64,000 nt of DNA. Origin: Segetibacter aerophilus (GTDB taxonomy: Bacteria > Bacteroidota > Bacteroidia > Chitinophagales > Chitinophagaceae). Each line of letters opens with the position of its first letter. The stretch's first letter is position 1. This document shows positions 9,045 to 17,900 of this stretch, in pieces. A program made the position numbers and the translations under genes. The stretch lies in contig NZ_BJYT01000014.1 of assembly GCF_007991655.1 (NCBI RefSeq), forward strand, positions 1-64,000. Direction: 5' to 3'. The notes beneath the pieces are model-generated. The model was not told where the DNA came from. It searched no databases and worked only from the letters and a program-made list of their open reading frames with translations.

Positions 9045-9779
9045 ATGAGAAGGACGCTACCTGTAATTTTTTTTCTTTTATTAAGTCATCTATCATTTTC
9101 ACAGGGCAACCGTTTGAATGATTACAATTCGATCGGCTGGTTTACCACTACCATAACTCCGGCTCTTAGCAAGAAAGTGAGCCTGCACGGGGAATACCAA
9201 TGGCGACGTGCTAACTTTTTAAAATACTGGCAGCAAAGCCTCGTAAGAGTAGGAGTAACCTACAAGATCACATCACAAGTTGCAGTACAGGTAGGCTATG
9301 CCTTTGCACCTTCTTTTCCATATGGCAACTACACCCTTTCTGCTGTTCCTAAAACGTATCCTGAGCACCGTATTTATGAACAAGTAGTTCTTAATTCAAC
9401 GATAGGGAAAACTACTTTAACAAATCGATTAAGATTAGAGCAAAGATGGATTGGAAGGTTTGCTTCTATTGATCAGGAGAAGCCTGATTTTAATTTTGTA
9501 AACAGGTTTCGTTTTATGCCACGACTAGACTTTCCTCTCAATGAAAAGTGGTACGCAAGCGTATATGATGAAATACTTATAGGTTTTGGAGAAAATGTTG
9601 GAGAAAACATTTTTGATCAAAACCGTTTTAGTGCATTAGTCGGGTATAAGGCTTCTAAAATTTTCAAAGTAGAAGGCGGATACATAAATCAAATCGCACA
9701 GTTAGGAAGAGAGATAGAAAATAAAAATGTTATTCAACATAATAACGGAATTGTAATAAACACCTACTTCAATTTCTAA
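9045..9779 (+). CDS. DUF2490 outer-membrane-type protein
   Basis: A 244-residue protein with a Sec signal (MRRTLPVIFFLLLSHLSFSQ). The mature part is rich in alternating hydrophobic/aromatic strands (SLHGEYQWRRANFLKYWQQS, VQVGYAFAPSFPYGNY) and ends in a strand finishing with Phe (NTYFNF), as expected of a small outer-membrane beta barrel. The pattern fits DUF2490, a Bacteroidota-rich family of unknown function. It probably shares the ridA transcript, though the two functions have no evident link. Confidence 0.82.
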   Translation: MRRTLPVIFFLLLSHLSFSQGNRLNDYNSIGWFTTTITPALSKKVSLHGEYQWRRANFLKYWQQSLVRVGVTYKITSQVAVQVGYAFAPSFPYGNYTLSAVPKTYPEHRIYEQVVLNSTIGKTTLTNRLRLEQRWIGRFASIDQEKPDFNFVNRFRFMPRLDFPLNEKWYASVYDEILIGFGENVGENIFDQNRFSALVGYKASKIFKVEGGYINQIAQLGREIENKNVIQHNNGIVINTYFNF

Positions 9780-9934
9780 AAATTGAATTGGCCAATCGTT
9801 TCTCGGAAATTTTCCCGTGCATTTTGAAAGGCTAAAATACATCCTGCAACATTACTCGTAAATCATTTATCATTATTGCTATTGAGACAACTTGCATTGA
9901 AAAAGATCAAACTTTTTTCAACCATTACTTTTTG

Positions 9935-9942
9935 TTTCTTTG
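9935..9942 (+). promoter_or_regulatory. Likely -7 box of pyrH
   Basis: TTTCTTTG, one mismatch from TAnnTTTG, 20 bases before the pyrH ATG. The -33 element is unclear in the T-rich sequence upstream. Confidence 0.4.
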
Positions 9943-9962
9943 CACACGAAAAATAAACTTAC

Positions 9963-10673
9963 ATGCTTCCAAAGTACAAACGAATTCTTCTCAAGCTTAG
10001 TGGTGAATCTTTAATGGGTGATAAAAATTTTGGTCTTGACTCAACCGTTATCGCTCAATATGCTTTGGATATAAAACAAGTTATAGAACTGGGTGTACAA
10101 GTGGCAATAGTGATTGGAGGTGGCAATATTTATCGTGGCATGAACGAGGCTGAAACAGGTATTGAAAGGGCACAAGGAGATTATATGGGTATGCTCGCCA
10201 CCGTCATCAATGGAATGGCATTGCAGGCAGGGCTCGAAAAGGTTGGTGTGTACACACGTTTGCAAAGCGCCATCAAAATGGAACAAATTGCAGAGCCATA
10301 TATTCGTCGTCGTGCAATAAGGCATCTTGAAAAAGGTCGTGTTGTTATCTTCGGTGCTGGTACAGGAAACCCCTACTTTACAACCGACACTGCAGGTTCA
10401 TTAAGGGCTATCGAAATCAAAGCCGACGTTATTTTGAAGGGAACGCGTGTAGATGGCATTTATACTTCAGATCCTGAGAAAGATCCTACGGCTAAAAGAT
10501 TTGATAAAATCTCTTTTGCAGAAGTAATCAATAAAAACTTGAAAGTAATGGACATGACTGCTTTCACCCTGTGCCAGGAAAACAGCTTGCCGATTATCGT
10601 TTTCGATATGAATACTCCGGGTACTTTACTTGAAGTTGTTCAAGGCATGGATGTGGGAACTTATGTTAGCTAG
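9963..10673 (+). CDS. pyrH: UMP kinase
   Basis: A 236-residue amino acid kinase-fold enzyme that phosphorylates UMP to UDP with ATP in pyrimidine nucleotide synthesis. The diagnostic segments are all present: [14 protein letters not shown] (phosphate-binding start), [32 protein letters not shown] and [20 protein letters not shown]. The length equals that of bacterial hexameric PyrH. It stands alone, with gaps of about 180 bases on both sides, rather than beside tsf or frr as in many bacteria. Confidence 0.97.
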   Translation: MLPKYKRILLKLSGESLMGDKNFGLDSTVIAQYALDIKQVIELGVQVAIVIGGGNIYRGMNEAETGIERAQGDYMGMLATVINGMALQAGLEKVGVYTRLQSAIKMEQIAEPYIRRRAIRHLEKGRVVIFGAGTGNPYFTTDTAGSLRAIEIKADVILKGTRVDGIYTSDPEKDPTAKRFDKISFAEVINKNLKVMDMTAFTLCQENSLPIIVFDMNTPGTLLEVVQGMDVGTYVS

Positions 10674-10850
10674 TACTTGAAAACATATAAGTTTAATATT
10701 ACTTCCCTTACCTTTTTTGGTCCAGGCTTTTGTAGTTCTATTCTACATCGTTGCCACGCATTTCGTTCATCGGCAACAACCGTCTGCTACTTATTGCCAA
10801 ACAAATTTTCTACCGTGTTGTTGTACTCTCTACATTGAAAAAGAAACAAT

Positions 10851-11492
10851 ATGGAGCAATCAATTGCTGACATAAGAAAGGACTACAAACTGAAATCTTT
10901 ATTAGAAGAAGATGTGTTAGATAATCCGCTGGAACAGTTTAAAAACTGGTGGAGCGAGGCCATTAATAGCAAGATTGAAGAGGTAAATGCAATGACTTTA
11001 GCGACATCAACTCCAGATGGATCGCCGTCTGCAAGAATCGTATTGTTAAAGGGCCTATCTGCTGAAGGGTTTATGTTCTTCACTAACTATAAAAGCCATA
11101 AGGGTAAAGAGTTAGCTGCAAATCCAAAGGCCGCTTTAGTGTTTTTCTGGAAAGAACTCGAACGTCAGGTAAGAATTGAAGGATCCGTAGATAAGGTAAG
11201 CGAAGCAGATAGTGAAGCTTATTTTGCATCGAGGCCTGCAGCAAGTAAAATTGGTGCATGGGCATCTGCACAAAGCACAACAATAGCAAACAGAGACATT
11301 ATCGAGCGAAATGTTTTAAAATACCAGGCAGAATTTGGAGAAGAAAATATTCCAAAACCGCCACATTGGGGAGGATATATTGTGAGGCCTTTGAGAGTAG
11401 AATTTTGGCAAGGAAGACGAAGCAGACTTCATGACCGAATATTGTATCGCCGGGAAGAAAACGGGTGGACTATAGAACGATTAGCGCCTTAA
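10851..11492 (+). CDS. pdxH: Pyridoxamine 5'-phosphate oxidase
   Basis: A 213-residue FMN-dependent enzyme that oxidises pyridoxamine/pyridoxine 5'-phosphate to PLP. N-terminal segment IRKDYKLKSLLEEDV matches the family start. PSARIVLLKGLSAEGFMFFTNYKSHKGKEL and VRIEGSVDKV are FMN/substrate segments. The C-terminus ends in EFWQGRRSRLHDRILYRR and WTIERLAP, which is the canonical PdxH tail. Length is normal. Shared PLP context with ridA upstream is suggestive only; pyrH lies between them. Confidence 0.97.
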   Translation: MEQSIADIRKDYKLKSLLEEDVLDNPLEQFKNWWSEAINSKIEEVNAMTLATSTPDGSPSARIVLLKGLSAEGFMFFTNYKSHKGKELAANPKAALVFFWKELERQVRIEGSVDKVSEADSEAYFASRPAASKIGAWASAQSTTIANRDIIERNVLKYQAEFGEENIPKPPHWGGYIVRPLRVEFWQGRRSRLHDRILYRREENGWTIERLAP

Positions 11493-11567
11493 ATCCTCTA
11501 ACACCCTAAGTAAGCTTTGCGGCTGATTGAGTTTAGCGCGAGCTACTCTCAATCAACCATCAACTAA

Positions 11568-11687
11568 TTAAGCTTCTTTTTTTTCTGCAACAGGCTTTGC
11601 TGCTTTTGCAATTCTTGCAGGCCTGGTCTTTCCGAAAGATCCTTTAAAAATCTTTCCTTTTTTTGTTTTTTTATCACCTCTTCCCAT
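11568..11687 (-). CDS. 30S ribosomal protein THX (bTHX)
   Basis: A 39-codon gene reading MGRGDKKTKKGKIFKGSFGK and then TRPARIAKAAKP with a Lys/Ala tail. The MGxGDKKxxxGKIxKGSxGKxRP pattern is the signature of bTHX, the small basic protein first seen in the Thermus 30S head and widespread in Bacteroidota. More than a third of its residues are Lys or Arg. It is transcribed leftward from its own well-formed promoter (11721-11752), 200 bases from the HU gene. It is too short for default gene callers. Confidence 0.9.
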   Translation of the reverse strand: MGRGDKKTKKGKIFKGSFGKTRPARIAKAAKPVAEKKEA

Positions 11688-11720
11688 AACGATTTTTTTA
11701 AAATTTTAAATAACAGGTTG

Positions 11721-11752
11721 CAAACCTACAATAGTTTGCCTAATATATCAAA
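11721..11752 (-). promoter_or_regulatory. Promoter of bTHX gene
   Basis: Read on the minus strand: TTTG (11752-11749), a 20-base spacer, then TAGGTTTG (11728-11721), an exact TAnnTTTG. The box lies 33 bases before the bTHX start. Confidence 0.6.
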
Positions 11753-11805
11753 GCTTATAATTGGCTACCCTTTACCCTTTTTTGAAAATCTCTGCTATAA
11801 ATGCA

Positions 11806-11827
11806 AAAAGCAGGAAATCCTGCTTTT
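11806..11827 (-). terminator. Intrinsic terminator of HU gene
   Basis: Ten-bp arms AAAAGCAGGA/TCCTGCTTTT with a two-base centre; read leftward the stem is followed by further T. It lies 22 bases beyond the HU stop. Confidence 0.7.
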
Positions 11828-11849
11828 ATATCAAGAAAAAGATTTGCTT

Positions 11850-12119
11850 TTATATTCTCGCTGATAGCTCTTTACCTGCTTTAAACTTGGCTACCTTTTT
11901 TGCTTTAATTTTTATAATCTCACCTGTTTGAGGGTTGCGACCATTACGTGCTAATCTCTTTGATACAGAAAAAGTTCCAAATCCTACCAGAGTAACTTTA
12001 TCTCCTCCCTTCAAAGTTTTAGTTACGGCATCTACAAAGGAGTCTAAAACAGCATTCACCTGCGTTTTAGTGATGTCAGTATCGTCAGAAATTTTAGCAA
12101 TCAGTTCCGCTTTGTTCAT
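11850..12119 (-). CDS. hup: HU-family DNA-binding protein
   Basis: An 89-residue nucleoid protein. It begins MNKAELIAKISDDTDITKTQ and carries the HU/IHF DNA-binding arm GFGTFSVSKRLARNGRNPQTGE with the Pro that intercalates DNA, ending AKFKAGKELSARI. The length is that of a plain HU homodimer without the long tails some Bacteroidota paralogues have. An exact TAAATTTG -7 box (12158-12151) precedes it and a terminator follows. It is a single-gene transcript. Confidence 0.96.
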   Translation of the reverse strand: MNKAELIAKISDDTDITKTQVNAVLDSFVDAVTKTLKGGDKVTLVGFGTFSVSKRLARNGRNPQTGEIIKIKAKKVAKFKAGKELSARI

Positions 12120-12150
12120 TGTAGTTTTTTTTTGTTAGAGTTAAACACGG

Positions 12151-12158
12151 CAAATTTA
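12151..12158 (-). promoter_or_regulatory. -7 box of HU gene
   Basis: On the minus strand TAAATTTG, an exact TAnnTTTG, 31 bases before the HU ATG. Confidence 0.55.
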
Positions 12159-12331
12159 TTAGCTTTTGCCTAGCAGAAAAACTTTTCATCAACTTTTAAT
12201 ACCGCTAAAACATCTTAATGATCCTATAGCTAATATTTGTTTAATAATAGCCTAAGATGCAGTAGGATTAACTCTAAAAAAAGAAAGGAAAGACCAAAGG
12301 CTTTTAAGGCATGCTGAATGGTATTGAGGTA

Positions 12332-12637
12332 CTACTCTACCACTTGCATTAGCGTTCTAAAATCCACATATTTCTGTCCCCACTTTTCTGTGACCTTTTT
12401 TCGAAGTGCAGGAGCATAGTACTGAAGATAATGGTCATATTTAGTCAAAGTTGGAGCGTAGTATTGCGTGGCATAAGTAGGCCCTTCTGTTTCGTCTACT
12501 TGGAGCAGCCTTACAAGCTGGTGTTTATCGAAGCAACCAGTTTCGAGTAGTTCTGGTATGTATTCTTCCTTCATCCATTTCTCCCAGTCTTCCGCAATGG
12601 ACCAATCAACCTTTATGGTGACATTATAAATAATCAT
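12332..12637 (-). CDS. DUF4286 family protein
   Basis: A 101-residue soluble protein beginning MIIYNVTIKVDWSIAEDWEK, with a small ferredoxin-like (dimeric alpha/beta barrel type) pattern. It contains the conserved stretches YIPELLETGCF and TYATQYYAPTLTKYDHYLQYYAP. This matches DUF4286, a short Bacteroidota family of unknown function. It lies 18 bases after the tamL stop and is probably the last gene of the tamB-tamL transcript. Whether it takes part in envelope assembly cannot be told from sequence. Confidence 0.85.
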   Translation of the reverse strand: MIIYNVTIKVDWSIAEDWEKWMKEEYIPELLETGCFDKHQLVRLLQVDETEGPTYATQYYAPTLTKYDHYLQYYAPALRKKVTEKWGQKYVDFRTLMQVVE

Positions 12638-12655
12638 GTAATTACTTTTCTTAAC

Positions 12656-14986
12656 CTAAAATGGCAACCCAATTCCAAGGTTAAATATTAGGTTACTACT
12701 TCTCCACTCACTGCTTCCAAAATCTATTTGATTTAGAACCGATCGCTGTCCTTCAGGTAGCCATGGCTTTCTAATTGGAACTGCGACGTCAAGGCGAAGC
12801 AACAGTATTTGGATATCTATTCTCAATCCAACACCCGCATCAACTGCAAGCTCTTTTAGAAAATCTTTTGAGAACCTTCCACCCGGGTATAAAGGTCTAC
12901 GTGAAACTGGATCTACAATATTATTAACTAACCATACATTGCCCGCATCCAAAAATACTGCCCCATAGAGAATACTAAAGAGTTTGGGGCGATACTCTGT
13001 ATTTATTTCCAGTTTAAGATCGCCAGTCACATCAGGGTAAAACCCTCTCTTATTTGCAGTTTGGCCTCCAGCAAAGGTACCAGGACCTACCGAGCGACTT
13101 CTGAATCCACGCAAACTGTTATTACCCCCTACAAAATATTGTTTTATAAAAGGCAGAACGTTCGAATTTCCATAAGGATAGCCAAGGCCAATTATCACCC
13201 TGTTGGCCCACTGACTGTTTAACCCAATTTTGCGATAGTAGCGGGTGTCAAACTCGGCCTTTAAATACTGGGAAAAAGGTGATCCAAACAAATTCTTTAC
13301 TTTACCATTTTTAGCATCAGCACCAGTGGCAAGGCCTAATATATTACCTGCTACATCGAGTAGTCCGTTGAAATATATCCCGGTTGCATTTTTCTCCCGG
13401 CCAACGAGTTGATTGTAGTTGTAGTTATAGGTTGATCCAAGTATAAATTGCTGCTCAATAGTCCTTTTTAATGTTGGATAGTCGGAAATAAATCTTCTGA
13501 AAGAGTCTGTAACATTCAGTGGCTGAACATAAGTAATAGATATAGCGTTTAACTGGTGTTCTTTCTGGGCACTTTCTTTCCAGTTGTAGCCAAGGTTTGC
13601 CCGGTAGGAGTTTAGAGAATATAATTTTTGCCTTTGCAAAATGTCATAGCCCAACTGTATAGTTGTTCGAGGAACATAGGCACCAGTTGTATTCAAATCA
13701 AAAAATGGTATTACAAACCTTGGAAGCGCAAGATTTAACTCGGCCCCATAGCGTAAAGTATTGAATCCGCTGTACGAGCCTGATACCTGTACCTCTGTAC
13801 CAAAGTATGCGTTGATGTTTAATTGTTCCGCCCCTCGAAATGCGTTTCTATTTTTCCAACGAACAGTAATCTCAGAGCCAGTCGCATTGTTAGATTTTGT
13901 TAGGCCGCCTATTTCTGCACTGAGAGATTTGCGAGGTAGTGGAGTTAGATAATAATAGGTGTTGAGCTTAAAAGAATCCGCTACAACATCAAATCGGTTT
14001 TTTACAAATTTGAAGGTACCTAGGTTTGTAAGCCGGTTAAGGGATTGATTATGGGCTGTACGGTTGTACAGATCGCCCGGCTTAAACAACATCATCTGTT
14101 CGAAAACCAAAGGTTTGAAGGTTTTATTTCGGTCGATAACATAATACCCTTTGTAGAAGATAGAGTCAACTTTCATCGTATCCCTTCTTGCAGTATTTAG
14201 GTTATAATTGGAATAGATGTAAATATCATTGATAGTATAAGCCTGCTTTCTTGCCATTTGCACATCTGGCTTAAAGCTTACGTAGAGGTTGGTAAGATCG
14301 TTACCTATAGTACTATCGACAAATACGATTAGGTCATCAGGACTAAAAAAGTAAAAGCCTTTTTCTTTAAGAGCTGCATCTATACGTAATCTTTCGCCTT
14401 TGACTACATCGAGATTAAAAGCATCTCCTTTCTTAAAGATCGTTTTATTTGAAATTGCCTGTATAGCCTGGCTGATAGCGTTGGTGTCTTTAGGAAAAGT
14501 TACCTCGTTTATTTTGTACTGAACCCCCGTATTAGCGACATAAGTAGCACTAGCTTTTTTATCCTTAACAACGGTATCAGCAGTGACCTTTGCATGAAAA
14601 AAACCCCTGTTCTCAAGGGTGTTTGTAAGCACTTGTATGTTGCGGTCGAGTTTAACCGAGCTTAACAGAACCGGCGGCTCACCATTTTTCCGTAGGAACT
14701 TATTTATAAAATTATTCTTCTTACCGGCCATGTTGTACAAGACAAGCTTGAACGGGATACCAAGGAGTTTCGAGTTAGGCCTCGGACGGATTAAAGCCTG
14801 CAGGTCCGCCGTAATTACCTTCTTTTCATTATTAGGAACAGAGGCATTTTCAACTTTTACTTTATGTCCTGTGTATAAAGCCTCCCCTTCGGGAATTTTT
14901 TTAGTAACATTACAGCCGGCCAACAATATACCGATAGCAGCAATTTTCGAATAATGAGTAAGTAGTTTAGATCTTCTAATTTGCAT
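12656..14986 (-). CDS. tamL: TamL: BamA/TamA-type outer-membrane lipoprotein
   Basis: A 776-residue Omp85-superfamily protein with a lipoprotein signal (IGILLAGCNVTKKIPEGEAL, lipidated Cys at ~25). POTRA-like repeats lie at residues ~35-330, and a C-terminal 16-strand-type barrel includes FFVGGNNSLRGFRSRSVGPG (the VRGF/Y loop motif) and ends at FNLGIGLPF. TamL is the lipid-modified TamA relative found in Bacteroidota and paired with TamB. Its start overlaps the tamB stop by 11 bases (ATGcaaaTTAG), which supports translational coupling. The function is inferred to be outer-membrane protein or lipid-linked assembly with TamB. Confidence 0.9.
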   Translation of the reverse strand: MQIRRSKLLTHYSKIAAIGILLAGCNVTKKIPEGEALYTGHKVKVENASVPNNEKKVITADLQALIRPRPNSKLLGIPFKLVLYNMAGKKNNFINKFLRKNGEPPVLLSSVKLDRNIQVLTNTLENRGFFHAKVTADTVVKDKKASATYVANTGVQYKINEVTFPKDTNAISQAIQAISNKTIFKKGDAFNLDVVKGERLRIDAALKEKGFYFFSPDDLIVFVDSTIGNDLTNLYVSFKPDVQMARKQAYTINDIYIYSNYNLNTARRDTMKVDSIFYKGYYVIDRNKTFKPLVFEQMMLFKPGDLYNRTAHNQSLNRLTNLGTFKFVKNRFDVVADSFKLNTYYYLTPLPRKSLSAEIGGLTKSNNATGSEITVRWKNRNAFRGAEQLNINAYFGTEVQVSGSYSGFNTLRYGAELNLALPRFVIPFFDLNTTGAYVPRTTIQLGYDILQRQKLYSLNSYRANLGYNWKESAQKEHQLNAISITYVQPLNVTDSFRRFISDYPTLKRTIEQQFILGSTYNYNYNQLVGREKNATGIYFNGLLDVAGNILGLATGADAKNGKVKNLFGSPFSQYLKAEFDTRYYRKIGLNSQWANRVIIGLGYPYGNSNVLPFIKQYFVGGNNSLRGFRSRSVGPGTFAGGQTANKRGFYPDVTGDLKLEINTEYRPKLFSILYGAVFLDAGNVWLVNNIVDPVSRRPLYPGGRFSKDFLKELAVDAGVGLRIDIQILLLRLDVAVPIRKPWLPEGQRSVLNQIDFGSSEWRSSNLIFNLGIGLPF

Positions 14987-17900
14987 CTGTTGAATCTTTT
15001 TCTGTCGCAGAAACTGTTTTTCTGTCGTCCGCTATTAATACTTTTTCAAAAGTGATTGGAGAGCTTTCAACTGGTATACTATCGTTAGCTGTTGTTGCTT
15101 TTTCTGAAGATTTCAGTGCCTCCTCTCTTTCTTTCTGCTCGCGCCTTTGCTGCCTTCTTTTCTTTCTATCTATAAAAATGTCCTTGAATTTTTCGTAGTC
15201 AACGGAGATAATAAACTTCAAGCCTGTTTCTACAACAAATCCTTCGACGACTGCTTCATAGTCGTTTTTTCGATAGCCGCGTAAAAGGTACTTGCCATCC
15301 TGTGTGAGAAAATAATCGACAGTAACATTACCAATTACATTGCTACCGCTTTGATTTCCCTGGCTGGGGCCTTCAAGTTCATAGTTACTTCCTACGGTTA
15401 CTTTAAGACGATCGTTCAAAAGACGTTTTGATAAAGCGACATTAAAGTCGGTTCGATCTCTTCTTTCACCGGTAGAATAGTCTTCCGCTGTATTTACATC
15501 AAACGATATATCTACGCCCGCAATAAGATCTCCTGCAAGGTTGTTTAGCTGCTCTGTCAATAATTTACTTACACTCTGCTTTGCAAATGAAGCCGCATTA
15601 AAACCACCACCACCACCACTAGTTGCAAAAGGATTTTCTGCTACAAAACGATTTAGTAACAGTAGAGCAAAAACCTGTTTATTTAATTCCGAAGGCTCTG
15701 TCTTTATTTGATCCAACCTAGTAGTAACTGTTGTCAAAACCTCGTTTGATACTCTTGCATTATTTTCTGTAGGCAAGGCAATATCAAAAGTTAATACAGG
15801 TTGCATCAATTCTCCCTTCACCATCAACCTTACCTGGAACGGTAGCTTTTGTTGATAATAACCTTTCTGCCCTTCAGGAATTTGATTTGAGACCAGCTCC
15901 ATAGGTGACGTATTAGCAACATAAATAGCGGTAACATCTATGTCTGCTGTAGTCGGTTCACCTGTCCAGGTAATCTTACTACCTTTTTCTATTGCAAACT
16001 TGCGGCGAAGGAAATTGAAAGACAATTCGTATCCGCCCTCTTCTATTGTGTAAGAACCGGTCATGGTAATTTTTCCGCTTGGATCTATACCACCATTTAA
16101 CACAGCAGTTCCTTTCAAATTAAGAAAGTCTCCATTCGCCTCATCTATAATTACATTGAAGTTTGCTTCTTTTACCACCTCCATATTTACGGACACATTC
16201 ATTCCGGTTATCGCAGTCTTATTGAAGGAAGAATCGTAAGTGGCAAGGGTTTGCTTAAATATCGAGTCGTTTTCCGGGGCATCCATATCTACAAATTCTA
16301 TGATGCCTTGCCTGTCTACTACGCCCGGCTCAGCCTGCGGTAATACTATTGACAAATCTGTACCCTCATTCACACGTAACGAACCATCCACTACAGGTGC
16401 AGCTTCTGTACCTTTTATGCTTATATTTGTGTTTAAGAACAATTTGCCGTAGTACAGGCTGTTCTGTCTTTTTGTCGTATTAATCGCCCTGAAATTCCTT
16501 GCTTTTACAGTTAGGTTTAAATTGTAATTGATGAAATTACTCGTACCAGCAAGACCATCAACAACGAGGCTATTGTCAGCAGAGTCTTTTATAGTGAATG
16601 TATTGAAGGCTATCCCCTGGTTGTTTACTTTGATTGTTTCACCGTCTATTTTGAAATAACTGCCAAGCATTACAACGTTGAAACCGGTCTGATTAAAGTT
16701 AATTCCGCCATCGATGTTTGGCGCTTTGGTGGTACCATTAATAGCCACGGCTCCTGTAAGGTTGCCTGTCGACTGGTTAATAGCACCCATGCTTGCAGCT
16801 TCAATTGTTTTAAAGGGTAATTGCCTGATATTTAAATTGAAATCAAAATTGCTATTGTTAGCAGGCTTCATATAATAATTTCCGGTGAGACTAACATCGT
16901 TGCCCTTGCCAGTAATGGTGACATTGGTAGCAAAGACGTTCTGGGTGTTATTATTTACTTTAATATTTACATCGCCAATAGTGTCTTTTTTAACTGCAAG
17001 ATTATTTAAGGTAAGATCGGTGGTAAAGTTTGGTTGTTTCAACATATCCCTCACTTGTACATTTCCATTCAACAAACCGTCGACCAACAAAGTATCAGAT
17101 TGCACAAAAGCAGTTAAGGTAGCAACCCTAAAGTTTGTGAAAGCCACTTGCAGGGGACTATCAGGTGCAGTATTCAGACTATTGATTATTAAATGCTGGT
17201 TGTTTTGACTTAAGTCAAAATTTCGTGCATTGACTAAAGTGGAGCCAAAGCGAATAAGATTATCAGGACTGATAGACCAGGCATCATAATTAAGCATCAG
17301 GCTGTCGGGCCTAAGAGACACAGCGTAAATATTATTAGGTTCCTGTGCAAATACTCCTGCCAGCCTGTACTTATCTTTTGCAACCTTGTCTTTAATTGAT
17401 AACCCAAAGTTGATACGGTTATTAGCAAGTGTAGCTGTGAGCCTTGTGCCGTAAAGAGCTATACTGCCTCCATTGGATATCTGGTTTACATTAGTAACTA
17501 TGTTTAGACTACTATCCCTTCCGACAGCATTTAATGACAAGTTGTTGATAGCATTAGTCCCATACAAAATATTAGGAGCAGTTATGTTTGCGTTCCACCC
17601 CTCGCTGCTGGAAAAATTAGATACAAGGGCTATTCCATCAAAACGTTTTAGGTCAGGAACAAAGGCATGAAGCGTTGGATGGTCAATGACATTGGCATTA
17701 ATCGAAAAATTGTAAGGATCTACAGCTTTTAAAGGCGCACCGGTTGTATTGATAGCATAATACGGTTGAATTGTTTCCATCATAATGTCGCCTAACTGCT
17801 GCAACTTGTATTGGCCTTGAATAACAGCATTTACAAAATCAGTTTTTAAAGCAACAGTTTGTTGGTTGTTTACATTGCTTGCAATTACGGATAATGAGTC

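Noticed and set aside
10746-10832. CATCGTTGCCACGCA and GTGTTGTTGTACTCTC as further dispersed repeat copies
   Set aside because: They share only parts of the core with several mismatches and no intact central palindrome, so they may be decayed copies or chance.
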